From contig MERE01000042.1 of the NCBI GenBank assembly GCA_001771975.1, forward strand, positions 1-13,962: DNA of 13,962 bases, read 5' to 3'. The translations under genes were made by a program, and so were the position numbers. Origin of the DNA: Betaproteobacteria bacterium RIFCSPLOWO2_02_FULL_68_150. Its GTDB lineage: Bacteria; Pseudomonadota; Gammaproteobacteria; Burkholderiales; SG8-39. Shown in pieces: positions 7,267-13,508 of the stretch. The notes beneath the pieces are model-generated. The model saw only the letters and a list, made by a program, of their open reading frames with translations. It was not told where the DNA came from and ran no database searches. Every line of letters starts with the position of its first letter. The first letter of the stretch is position 1.

Positions 7267-7688
7267 GATGCGGCTCCCTCTCGCAAGGCGAGCGCGCGCC
7301 CGGCGAGCGCACGCACCGCCTCTGCGATCTCCTGCAGCGACGAACCCGGATGGAACACCCGCGCGACCCCCGCGTCGAGCAGCCGGGTCTCGTCGGCGGG
7401 CGGCACGATTCCGCCGACCACCACCTGCACGTCGGAGGCGCCCGCGTCGCGCAGCGCGGCCATGAGCTTGGGCACCAGCAGGTGGTCGGTGGCGAGCGAA
7501 GAGATGCCGATCACGTCGGCGTCCTCCTCGATCGCCAGCTTGACCACGGTCGCGACTTGCTGCCAGGGCGGCGTGTAAACCACCTCCATGCCCGAATCGC
7601 GCAGATACGCCGCGACGACGCGGCTGCCGCGGTCGTGGCCGTCGAGTCCGATCTTGGTGACGATCACCTTGGGCGGCCGGTCAGACAT
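7263..7688 (-). CDS. B12-binding small subunit of acyl-CoA mutase
   Basis: This 141-residue Rossmann-like cobalamin domain matches the small subunits IcmB and HcmB in size. The base-off/His-on signature DxHxxG is seen as DGHDRG, with the cobalt-ligating His at residue 18. The SxL motif appears in GISSLATDH (about 62-70), and the glycine-rich nucleotide-tail site as GGIVPPAD (about 92-99). It begins with an ATG at 7688, inside the last codons of tetR (8-nt overlap), with AGGAG about 8 nt upstream. Its stop overlaps the large-subunit start by 4 nt. Stoichiometric co-translation with the large subunit is therefore expected. Function as the cofactor-carrying half of the mutase is secure; the substrate is set by the large subunit. 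Confidence 0.96.
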   Translation of the reverse strand: MSDRPPKVIVTKIGLDGHDRGSRVVAAYLRDSGMEVVYTPPWQQVATVVKLAIEEDADVIGISSLATDHLLVPKLMAALRDAGASDVQVVVGGIVPPADETRLLDAGVARVFHPGSSLQEIAEAVRALAGRALALREGAAS

Positions 7689-8268
7689 GATGGGTCTCCT
7701 GCAGCAATTGCACGAACTTGCGCGCCAGGCTGCGCGGCGTCTCGCGGCCGCCTGCAGCGAACCAGAAGCGCGACCAGTTGAGCGCGCCGAGCAGCATCAA
7801 CCGCAGCAGACCGCGGTCGGTCGCGGGCGGCAGCGGCAGTTCGCCGACCAGTTCGCGGAACTGGCGCTCGTATTCGGCGCGCAGGGCTTTGAGCCGCGCC
7901 GCAGCACCCGGGACGTCGGACGGGAGCACGCGTACCAGCACCTGCGCGAAATCGCTTCGCTGCAGCAGGGTCTCGAGATGCGCTGCGCATCCCGCTTCGA
8001 GCCGCGCCCAGGGTTCGCGCTCTCCGGCGATCGTCAGACGCCCGGCCTCGATCAACTGATGCACGCCGGCCTCGTACACCGCGACCAGCAGATCTTCCTT
8101 GGCCGCGAAGTGGTAGTAGAGCGAGCCCGGGAGCATGTCGCAGGCCAGCGCGATTTCGCGCATCGAGGTCGCGGCGTAGCCTTTCTCCGCGAACAGGTGC
8201 GCTGCGGCATCGAGTACCGCAGGCAGGCGATTGTCCGAACGCGTGGACTTCGCGGGTTTGGCTATCAT
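7681..8268 (-). CDS. TetR/AcrR-family regulator, first gene of the mutase operon
   Basis: The 195-residue protein has a canonical N-terminal TetR helix-turn-helix (about residues 15-62: LDAAAHLFAEKGYAATSMREIA, then GSLYYHFAAKEDLL) and an all-helical C-terminal ligand domain of unknown ligand. It is co-directional with the mutase genes and overlaps the B12 subunit gene by 8 nt, so it should autoregulate along with the operon. The ATG at 8268 follows a perfect palindrome centred near 8286-8287 by about 12 nt. No clear Shine-Dalgarno is present and the leader is likely very short. Many TetR proteins in acyl-CoA catabolic operons respond to an acyl-CoA intermediate. That this one senses the mutase substrate or product is an inference. 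Confidence 0.93.
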   Translation of the reverse strand: MIAKPAKSTRSDNRLPAVLDAAAHLFAEKGYAATSMREIALACDMLPGSLYYHFAAKEDLLVAVYEAGVHQLIEAGRLTIAGEREPWARLEAGCAAHLETLLQRSDFAQVLVRVLPSDVPGAAARLKALRAEYERQFRELVGELPLPPATDRGLLRLMLLGALNWSRFWFAAGGRETPRSLARKFVQLLQETHHV

Positions 8269-8279
8269 CAGAAGACGAA

Positions 8280-8293
8280 CAAACGATCGTTTG
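8280..8293. promoter_or_regulatory. Perfect 14-bp palindrome, probable operator of the adjacent TetR regulator
   Basis: CAAACGATCGTTTG equals its own reverse complement. It lies 11 nt upstream of the tetR ATG and directly downstream of a minus-strand TATAAG (plus 8295-8300) that could be a -10 element, so a bound dimer would block transcription of the operon. Palindromes with an AACG..CGTT core are common for TetR-family regulators of fatty-acid and acyl-CoA genes. Binding is inferred. Confidence 0.7.
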
Positions 8294-8413
8294 CTTATAG
8301 CACAGCCGCCATTCCCGCTGCCACCGGGTTTTCAAAGTGTTTCATACAGTTGCGATCGCTTCACCTGCCGCGCCCCGCCGGCCGGGTTTGGTGCGACACA
8401 CCATCGCTGAATG

Positions 8414-8424
8414 GTGCAATGCAC
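8414..8424. promoter_or_regulatory. Upstream TGC-N3-GCA palindrome of the phasin promoter (candidate PhaR site)
   Basis: GTGCA-A-TGCAC is a perfect palindrome around one central base, ending 7 nt before the phasin -35 hexamer. It has the TGC-N3-GCA core of the CTGC-N3/4-GCAG sites reported for the PHB-sensing repressor PhaR of Paracoccus. The regulator gene is not in this window, so the assignment is inferred. Confidence 0.45.
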
Positions 8425-8431
8425 AAAGTTC

Positions 8432-8459
8432 TTGACATTCAATTGTCCGCCCCTATAAT
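8432..8459 (+). promoter_or_regulatory. Consensus sigma-70 promoter of the phasin gene
   Basis: TTGACA (8432-8437) and TATAAT (8454-8459) both match the consensus exactly, with a 16-nt spacer, 70 nt upstream of the phasin ATG. This implies very strong transcription unless repressed, fitting an abundant granule-coat protein. The expected start point is about 8466. Confidence 0.85.
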
Positions 8460-8467
8460 TCGAATTG

Positions 8468-8478
8468 CTGCGGCGCAC
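8468..8478. promoter_or_regulatory. Downstream TGC-N3-GCA site at the phasin transcription start (candidate PhaR site)
   Basis: CTGC-GGC-GCAC contains TGCG-G-CGCA, the same TGC-N3-GCA core as the site at 8414-8424. It sits at the expected transcription start. The two cores are 54 bp apart, about five helical turns, and bracket the promoter. G/C-rich background makes this one weaker than the upstream site. Confidence 0.35.
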
Positions 8479-8528
8479 AAATACGCCCTTCCAGACACCC
8501 CCCGATCATCAATCTAAAGGAGCCCCAC

Positions 8529-9071
8529 ATGTACGTCACACCCGAGCAGGTCCAGGCTGCCAGCAAAGCCAACGTCGATGCGATCCTCGCGCTCGCCTCG
8601 ACCCAATACGCGGCAATCGAGAAGTTCGCCAACCTGAACGCCACCGCCTTCAAGACCGCGTTCGAAGACTCGATCGCCAACGCCCGTGCGCTCGCCGGCG
8701 CGAAGGACGTGCAGGAGTTCGTCAGCCTGCACACCTCGTTCGCGCAGCCCGCGATCGAGAAGGCCGTCGCCTACTCGAAGAGCGTCTACGAAGTCGCGAC
8801 CCAGGCGAACGCCGATTTCTCGAAGATGACCGAGAAGCGCGTCGCCGAATGGAACGACAACTTCGTCTCGCTGCTCGACAAGGCCGCCAAGAACGCGCCC
8901 GGCGGCTCGGACGTCGCCGTCACGGCGATGAAGCAGATGATCGCCGCCGCCAACTCGGCGTACGACAACATGACCAAGGTCGCCAGGCAGGCCACCGAGA
9001 TCGCCGAAGCCAACGTCGCCGCGGCGACGGAGACGGCAAAAAACTTCGCCAAGGTGAAGAAAGTCGCGTAA
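8529..9071 (+). CDS. phaP: Phasin (polyhydroxyalkanoate granule-coat protein, PhaP type)
   Basis: This 180-residue, Ala- and Lys-rich, mostly helical protein has the betaproteobacterial phasin pattern. It opens MYVTPEQVQAASKANVDA, continues with a helix carrying EKFANLNATAFK, then AKDVQEFVSLHTSFAQPAIEKAV and KMTEKRVAEWNDN, and ends in a lysine-rich KNFAKVKKVA. Phasins coat PHB granules and limit their size and coalescence. No signal peptide or membrane segment is visible. The Shine-Dalgarno AAAGGAG (8516-8522) is near-perfect with 6-nt spacing, and the promoter is fully consensus, so very high expression is expected. The gene is monocistronic: it is divergent from the tetR-mutase operon and closed by the hairpins at 9211-9268. 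Control by PhaR through the flanking TGC-N3-GCA sites is proposed from sequence only. Confidence 0.93.
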   Translation: MYVTPEQVQAASKANVDAILALASTQYAAIEKFANLNATAFKTAFEDSIANARALAGAKDVQEFVSLHTSFAQPAIEKAVAYSKSVYEVATQANADFSKMTEKRVAEWNDNFVSLLDKAAKNAPGGSDVAVTAMKQMIAAANSAYDNMTKVARQATEIAEANVAAATETAKNFAKVKKVA

Positions 9072-9210
9072 CTGTTGCCAGCGGCGGGCGCGGCGCAAGC
9101 CGCACCGCCCCGGCAGCGCGCCGGCAAGCGGTCGCGAAGCATCGTGCGGCGCGCGGCAAGAGCGTGAAAGCGATACTGCTTCGCCCGAAAGCGAACAAGA
9201 GAAAGTGAGC

Positions 9211-9233
9211 GCAAGCCCGCGCCGCGGGCTTGC
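9211..9233. repeat. 10-bp perfect stem-loop upstream of the phasin terminator
   Basis: GCAAGCCCGC (9211-9220) pairs perfectly with 9224-9233 across a GCC loop. It precedes the intrinsic terminator by only 4 nt, forming a tandem hairpin. It has no U-tract of its own. It may block 3' exonuclease, or help stop transcription coming from purM in the opposite direction. Confidence 0.65.
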
Positions 9234-9237
9234 CATC

Positions 9238-9268
9238 AGGCCCCGCCTCGCGCGGGGCCTTGTTTTTT
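9238..9268 (+). terminator. Rho-independent terminator of the phasin gene
   Basis: AGGCCCCGC (9238-9246) pairs with GCGGGGCCT (9252-9260) in a 9-bp stem with a CTCGC loop. It is followed by a T-rich tract ending in six T at 9263-9268. The last T is also the first plus-strand base of the purM stop codon, so terminator and convergent gene abut exactly. Confidence 0.9.
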
Positions 9269-10296
9269 CACACCACCACCGCTCGCGGCTCGCCGTGAGC
9301 GGCTTCGATGTTCCCGATCTCGTAGACCGTCTCGCCCGCCCGGCGCAGCAGCTCGGTCGCGCGTACGGCGTCCTCGGCGCCGAGCGCGATCGCCATGCCG
9401 ATGCCGCAGTTGAAGACGCGGTGCATCTCATCCGCCGCAACCCCGCCCGTGCGCTGCAGCCAGTCGAACAGCTGCGGCCGCGGCCACGCGCTCTCGCGGA
9501 TCACCGCGCGCGTGCCTTGCGGCAGCATGCGCGGCACGTTGCCGGTGATGCCGCCCCCCGTAATGTGCGCGAGCCCCTTCAGCGGCATTTCGGCGAGCAG
9601 CGCGAGCACGCTTTTCACGTAGATGCGCGTCGGCTCGAGAAGCGCCTGGCCAAGCGGCCGGCCGCCCAGCTCGCCCTGCAGATCGGGTTTTTCGCGCTCC
9701 AGAATGCGCCGGATGAGCGAAAAACCGTTGGAATGCGCGCCGCTCGAGGCCAGGCCGAGCAGCACGTCGCCGGGCGCGATCGAGCGGCCGTCGATGATGC
9801 GTTCCCTCTCCACCACGCCGACCGCGAAGCCCGCAAGATCATACTCACCCGGAATGAAGGCGTTCGGGTGCTCGGCGGTCTCGCCGCCGATCAGGGCGCA
9901 GCCCGCGAGCTCGCAGCCGCGCGCAATGCCCTTGATAACGTCGGTGGCCACAGCGACGTCGAGCCGCTCGCACACGAAGTAATCGAGGAAAAACAGCGGT
10001 TCCGCGCCCTGCACGAGGATGTCGTTGACGCTCATCGCCACCAGGTCGATACCGATGGTGTCGTGCCGGTTCATGGCAAACGCGAGCTTCAGCTTGGTGC
10101 CGACGCCATCGGTTCCCGACACCAGCACCGGCTGGCGGTATTTCTTCGGCAGTTCGCACAGTGCGCCGAAGCCGCCGATGCCGGTCAGCACCTCGGGCCG
10201 CAGGGTGCGGCGCGCGAAGGGCTTGATCGCCTCGACGAGCGCATCGCCCGCGTCGATGTCCACGCCGGCGTCGCGATAGGACAGTCCGTTCGACAT
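9268..10296 (-). CDS. purM: Phosphoribosylformylglycinamidine cyclo-ligase (AIR synthetase)
   Basis: PurM closes the imidazole ring of FGAM using ATP to make aminoimidazole ribonucleotide, step five of purine synthesis, in the cytosol as a dimer. The protein is 342 residues, the usual length. It carries the N-terminal SYRDAGVDIDAGDALV, the glycine-rich GTDGVGTKLK (61-70), NDILVQGAEPLFFLDY (91-106), GGETAEHP (137-144) and the ITGGGITGN substrate loop. Most relatives have GGETAEMP, so His143 is a mild variation. I chose the ATG at 10296 because the protein then begins with the conserved MSNGLSYRDAGVDI; the open frame extends far upstream only as antisense to hda. It is divergent from hda with a 36-nt gap, so the two promoters must overlap neighbouring coding sequence. 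Confidence 0.97.
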   Translation of the reverse strand: MSNGLSYRDAGVDIDAGDALVEAIKPFARRTLRPEVLTGIGGFGALCELPKKYRQPVLVSGTDGVGTKLKLAFAMNRHDTIGIDLVAMSVNDILVQGAEPLFFLDYFVCERLDVAVATDVIKGIARGCELAGCALIGGETAEHPNAFIPGEYDLAGFAVGVVERERIIDGRSIAPGDVLLGLASSGAHSNGFSLIRRILEREKPDLQGELGGRPLGQALLEPTRIYVKSVLALLAEMPLKGLAHITGGGITGNVPRMLPQGTRAVIRESAWPRPQLFDWLQRTGGVAADEMHRVFNCGIGMAIALGAEDAVRATELLRRAGETVYEIGNIEAAHGEPRAVVV

Positions 10297-10332
10297 GCTA
10301 GAGTTCGGGAGTTCCTTCGATTCTACTCGACG

Positions 10333-10944
10333 ATGCGGCAGCTCGCGCTCGGCATCTCGCCACCTCCCGACCCCAGCTTCGACAACTTCGTGCCCGGCGC
10401 CAACGGCGAGCTGCTCGCGCGCCTGCGCGAGCTGGTGGACGGGCGCCTGGCCGAGAATATTTTCTACCTGTGGGGCGAGCCCGGATCCGGGCGCAGCCAT
10501 CTGCTCGCCGCAGCCGCGCGCGCGGCGACACGCGCACTCGTCGCCGCCGACGATGTCGAGGCGCTCGACGACGCCCAGCAACGGGTCCTGTTCAATTGCA
10601 TCAACGAAGCACGCGAATCGGGCAGCGCGGTGCTCGCCGCCGGGAGCGCTCCGCCGGCGCAGCTGCCCTTGCGCGAGGACTTGCGCAGCCGCCTCGCCTG
10701 GGGGCTGGTCTACCAGGTGAAACCGCTCAGCGACGCCGAACGCGCGCTCTACCTGCGCGCCGAGGCCGCGCGCCGCGGCATGCGCCTGGCCGACGAGGTG
10801 GTGTGGTACCTGCTGACCCACGTGCGCCGCGACCTGCCTTCGCTCGGCGCGATCCTCGACGAGCTCGACCGCCTGTCGCTGGAGCGCCAGCGCCACATCA
10901 CGCTGCCACTGGTGCGCGAGGCGCTGAAGGCGTTCGCGCCATGA
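10333..10944 (+). CDS. hda: DnaA regulatory inactivator Hda
   Basis: Hda binds the DNA-loaded sliding clamp and stimulates ATP hydrolysis by DnaA after initiation, limiting re-replication. The 203-residue protein has an N-terminal QLALGI (residues 3-8), matching the clamp-binding QL-x-L type motif. It then carries the AAA+ P-loop GEPGSGRSHLL (48-58), with Arg replacing the usual Lys as in E. coli Hda, a short Walker B region AADDVEAL (71-78), and the VYQVKPLSDAERALYLRAEAARRG stretch shared with DnaA lid domains. It is about 30 residues shorter than the E. coli protein. No Shine-Dalgarno is evident; the ATG at 10333 puts the clamp motif at the very N-terminus. Its stop overlaps the next start (ATGA). 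In many Betaproteobacteria a permease gene separates purM and hda; none is present here. Confidence 0.93.
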   Translation: MRQLALGISPPPDPSFDNFVPGANGELLARLRELVDGRLAENIFYLWGEPGSGRSHLLAAAARAATRALVAADDVEALDDAQQRVLFNCINEARESGSAVLAAGSAPPAQLPLREDLRSRLAWGLVYQVKPLSDAERALYLRAEAARRGMRLADEVVWYLLTHVRRDLPSLGAILDELDRLSLERQRHITLPLVREALKAFAP

Positions 10945-11603
10945 AGCTCGCGCTGTTCGATCTGGACAACACCCTGCTCGCGGGCGACAGCGATTACGAG
11001 TGGGGTCAGTTCCTGGTCGACCAGGGCGTGCTGGAACGCGCCGAGTACGAGGCCCAGAACCGCGAGTTCTACGAGCAATACGCGGCCGGCACACTCGACA
11101 TCCACGAGTTCCTCGGTTTCGCGCTGCGCCCGCTGGCCGAGCACGCGAGCGCCGACCTGGCACGCTGGCATGCCGATTTCATGCGGCTGCGCATCCGGCC
11201 GATGATCGGCGAGAAGGCGCGTGCGCTGGTCGAGCGGCACGCCGCCGCGGGCGAGCTCTGCGCGGTGGTCACCGCGACCAACAGCTTCGTCACTGGCCCG
11301 ATCGCGCGCGAGTTCGGCATCGGGCACCTGATCGCCACCGAGCCCGAGGCGATCGACGGCCGCTTCACCGGGCGCGTCGCCGGCACGCCGTGCTTCCGCG
11401 AAGGCAAGGTGCGGCGGGTCGGGGAGTGGCTCGGGCGCTTGGGGCTGGACTGGGCCGGCCTTGCGCAGAGCCGCTTCTACAGCGACTCGCACAATGACCT
11501 GCCGCTGCTCGAGCGCGTCACGCATCCGGTCGCAGTCGACCCGGACGAGGCCCTGGAAGCCGAGGCGCGCCGCCGCGGCTGGCCCGTGATCTCGTTACGC
11601 TAG
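10941..11603 (+). CDS. HAD-superfamily subfamily IB phosphatase (SerB-like)
   Basis: This 220-residue cytosolic hydrolase has all four HAD motifs. These are DLDNT with nucleophile Asp7 and Asp9, motif II TATN (Thr111), the motif III lysine near Lys156 in FREGKV, and motif IV SDSHNDLPLL with Asp182 and Asp186. The helical cap between motifs I and II resembles phosphoserine-phosphatase-like IB enzymes. Relatives in this gene position are annotated as HAD-IB hydrolases, some of which act on histidinol phosphate or phosphoserine; the substrate here is not determined. It starts by a 4-nt overlap with hda, so it is translationally coupled to a replication regulator with no obvious metabolic link. 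An 82-bp inverted-repeat segment follows directly after its stop. Confidence 0.92.
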   Translation: MKLALFDLDNTLLAGDSDYEWGQFLVDQGVLERAEYEAQNREFYEQYAAGTLDIHEFLGFALRPLAEHASADLARWHADFMRLRIRPMIGEKARALVERHAAAGELCAVVTATNSFVTGPIAREFGIGHLIATEPEAIDGRFTGRVAGTPCFREGKVRRVGEWLGRLGLDWAGLAQSRFYSDSHNDLPLLERVTHPVAVDPDEALEAEARRRGWPVISLR

Positions 11604-11685
11604 AAAATGGGTTCCGAGTGAGCTGTTTCGCCACGCCGCCGGATCGTGCGACCATCTGCCCCGCAAAGTTACTCTGACCCCATTT
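11604..11685. repeat. Short insert bounded by imperfect 15-bp inverted repeats (possible RAYT/REP-type remnant)
   Basis: The left arm AAATGGGTTCCGAGT (11605-11619) and the reverse complement of 11671-11685, AAATGGGGTCAGAGT, agree at 13 of 15 positions. They enclose 51 nt without an ORF. The right arm, read AAATGGGGTCAGAGTAACTTT on the minus strand, resembles termini often seen near REP-associated (Y1) transposases in Proteobacteria, recalled rather than searched. It starts directly after the HAD stop and ends 4 nt before the pcnB ATG, interrupting an otherwise tight operon. Confidence 0.5.
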
Positions 11686-11689
11686 GGCG

Positions 11690-13027
11690 ATGATCAAGCG
11701 CTTCATCCGGCGGGTTCTGGGGCTCGAGCAGAAAGGGCCGCTGCGCCTGCCGCGCGACAAGCACCACTTGTCGCGCGACCAGCTCAGCCCCGGCGCGCGC
11801 AAAGTGTGCGAAGTGCTGGCCCAGCACGGCTTCGCCGCCCACGTCGTCGGCGGCGCAGTGCGCGACCTGCTGCTGCGCCTGCCCCCCAAGGACTTCGACA
11901 TCGCCACCGACGCGCGACCGGAGCAGGTGAAACCGCTCTTCCGCCGCGCGCTGCTCATCGGGCGGCGCTTTCGCATCGTGCACGTCATGATCGGCGCCGA
12001 GACGGTCGAGGTCTCCACCTTTCGCGCCGCGCAGCCCGAAACCGAAGGTACGCAGGCCCGGGTGCAGGACGAGCACGGGCGCGTCCTGCGCGACAACGTC
12101 TTCGGCACGCTGGAAGAGGACGCGCGGCGGCGCGACTTCAGCGTCAATGCGCTGTATTTCGAGCCCGCCACCGAGGAGGTCATCGACTACCACGGCGGCC
12201 TGGCGGACCTGAAGAAACGCACCCTGCGCATCATCGGGGATCCGGAGACGCGATTCCGGGAGGACCCCGTCCGCATGTTGCGCGCGGTCAGGCTTGCCGC
12301 GAAGCTCGGCCTCGCGATCGATGCCGCGACGCGCGCGCCGGTGAAGCGCCTCGCGCCGCTGCTCGAGAGCGTCCCCCCGGCGCGCCTGTTCGACGAGATG
12401 CTCAAGCTCCTGCTCTCGGGCCACGCCAGCGCCTGCCTCCGGCAGCTGCGCGACGAGGGCCTGCACAAGGGGCTGCTGCCGCTGCTCGACGTGATCCTCG
12501 ATCAACCGCTCGGCGAGCGCTTCGTGACCCTCGCGCTGGCGCAAACCGACGCGCGCGTGCTGGCGGGCAAGCCCGTGTCGCCCGCGTTCCTGTTCGCCGC
12601 CCTGCTCTGGCACGAGGTGCTGGCGGCGTGGCGCGCGCGCGAAAAGCGCGGCGAGCGCAGCCTGGTCGCGCTCGATGCGGCGATGGACGAAGTGCTCGAG
12701 CTGCAGTGCGAGAAACTCGCCATCACGCGCAAGCTCACGGCGACGATGCGCGAAGTCTGGGCGATGCAGCCGCGCTTCGAGCAGCGCTCGGGGCAGCGCG
12801 CCCTGCGCCTGCTCGAGGCGCTTCGCTTTCGGATGGGGTACGACTTCCTCGCCTTGCGTGCGGCAAGCGGCGAAGTCGCCGCCGACCTCGAGGCGTGGTG
12901 GCGCGCCTTTCAGGGCGCCGATCCGGACACGCGGCGGGCGATGCTGCTGCCCGATACCGGTGCGCAGAAGCGGCGCCGTCGCCGCCGCCGCAAGAAGCCC
13001 GCTGCGCCGGTCGAGCCGGCGGCATGA
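11690..13027 (+). CDS. pcnB: Poly(A) polymerase I
   Basis: PcnB adds 3' poly(A) tails that promote RNA decay. The 445-residue class II nucleotidyltransferase shows GGAVRDLLL (54-62) and the catalytic pair in KDFDIATDA (Asp68, Asp70). It also has RRDFSVNALYF (147-157) and the template-independent recognition stretch RFREDPVRMLRAVR (188-201). The long C-terminal region and the basic tail KRRRRRRRKK (427-436) separate it from the CCA-adding enzyme and suit RNA binding. I chose the ATG at 11690 (MIKRFIRRVLG); a TTG two codons earlier lies within the inverted-repeat insert. No Shine-Dalgarno is visible, perhaps because the insert displaced the native leader. Its stop overlaps the folK start (ATGA). 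Confidence 0.95.
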   Translation: MIKRFIRRVLGLEQKGPLRLPRDKHHLSRDQLSPGARKVCEVLAQHGFAAHVVGGAVRDLLLRLPPKDFDIATDARPEQVKPLFRRALLIGRRFRIVHVMIGAETVEVSTFRAAQPETEGTQARVQDEHGRVLRDNVFGTLEEDARRRDFSVNALYFEPATEEVIDYHGGLADLKKRTLRIIGDPETRFREDPVRMLRAVRLAAKLGLAIDAATRAPVKRLAPLLESVPPARLFDEMLKLLLSGHASACLRQLRDEGLHKGLLPLLDVILDQPLGERFVTLALAQTDARVLAGKPVSPAFLFAALLWHEVLAAWRAREKRGERSLVALDAAMDEVLELQCEKLAITRKLTATMREVWAMQPRFEQRSGQRALRLLEALRFRMGYDFLALRAASGEVAADLEAWWRAFQGADPDTRRAMLLPDTGAQKRRRRRRRKKPAAPVEPAA

Positions 13028-13506
13028 CGGTGGCGTTCGTCGGTCTGGGCGCCAATCTGGCTGCGCCGCGCCGGCAGGTGCGCGACGCGCTCGATGAGCT
13101 GGCGCAGCTGCCGCGCACGCGGGTCACGGCACGATCGAGTCTGTACCGCAGCCGACCGCTCGGCCATCTCGAGCAGCCCGATTTCATCAACGCGGTGGCG
13201 CGCCTCGAAACCGAGCTCGCACCCGAGGTGCTCTGGACCGCGCTGCAGGCCATCGAGCGCGCGCACGGCCGCGAGCGCAGCTTCCGGGACGCGCCGCGCA
13301 CGCTCGATCTGGACCTGCTGCTCTACGGCGAGGAGCGCATCGCGTCGCCCGCGCTCACGCTGCCGCATCCGCGCATGCACGAGCGCGCCTTCGTGCTCGC
13401 GCCGCTCAGCGAGATCGACCCGCAAGTGCAGATCCCCGGGCACGGCCGCGCGCGCGCGCTGCTTGCCGGCTGCGCCGCGCAAGCGATCGAGCGCATCGAG
13501 CCGTAG
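13024..13506 (+). CDS. folK: 2-amino-4-hydroxy-6-hydroxymethyldihydropteridine pyrophosphokinase (HPPK)
   Basis: FolK transfers pyrophosphate from ATP to hydroxymethyl-dihydropterin in folate synthesis. The 160-residue protein has the family opening VGLGANL (6-12), YRSRPLGHLEQPDFINAVA (41-59), and the signature RDAPRTLDLDLLLYG (88-102). Asp95 and Asp97 of the signature bind two magnesium ions. It then has LPHPRMHERAFVLAPL (113-128). The start overlaps the pcnB stop by 4 nt and the next gene follows 2 nt after its stop, so it sits inside a coupled operon. The order pcnB-folK-deoxynucleoside kinase is typical of Betaproteobacteria, often followed by panB, which would lie outside the window. Confidence 0.97.
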   Translation: MTVAFVGLGANLAAPRRQVRDALDELAQLPRTRVTARSSLYRSRPLGHLEQPDFINAVARLETELAPEVLWTALQAIERAHGRERSFRDAPRTLDLDLLLYGEERIASPALTLPHPRMHERAFVLAPLSEIDPQVQIPGHGRARALLAGCAAQAIERIEP

Positions 13507-13508
13507 CC

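Noticed and set aside
4345..7578. A 1077-codon plus-strand open frame antisense to the mutase and fusion genes
   Set aside because: It lies opposite genes with clear family motifs. Its translation is low-complexity Arg/Ala/Ser-rich without recognisable domains, as expected from a stop-poor antisense frame in high-GC DNA.
9072..9208. A Lys/Arg-rich reading frame after the phasin stop, as a frameshifted phasin tail
   Set aside because: The phasin ends normally with a lysine-rich KKVA tail and TAA. The downstream frame belongs to a different phase and shows only composition-driven basic residues.
10474..10506. Hda P-loop with Arg instead of Lys as a defective ATPase
   Set aside because: The GRSH variant of the P-loop is normal for Hda, including the E. 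coli protein, so it is not evidence of inactivation.
10297..11163. A long upstream extension of purM reading antisense through hda
   Set aside because: Only the part from the ATG at 10296 has PurM similarity; the rest is an antisense shadow of hda and the HAD gene.
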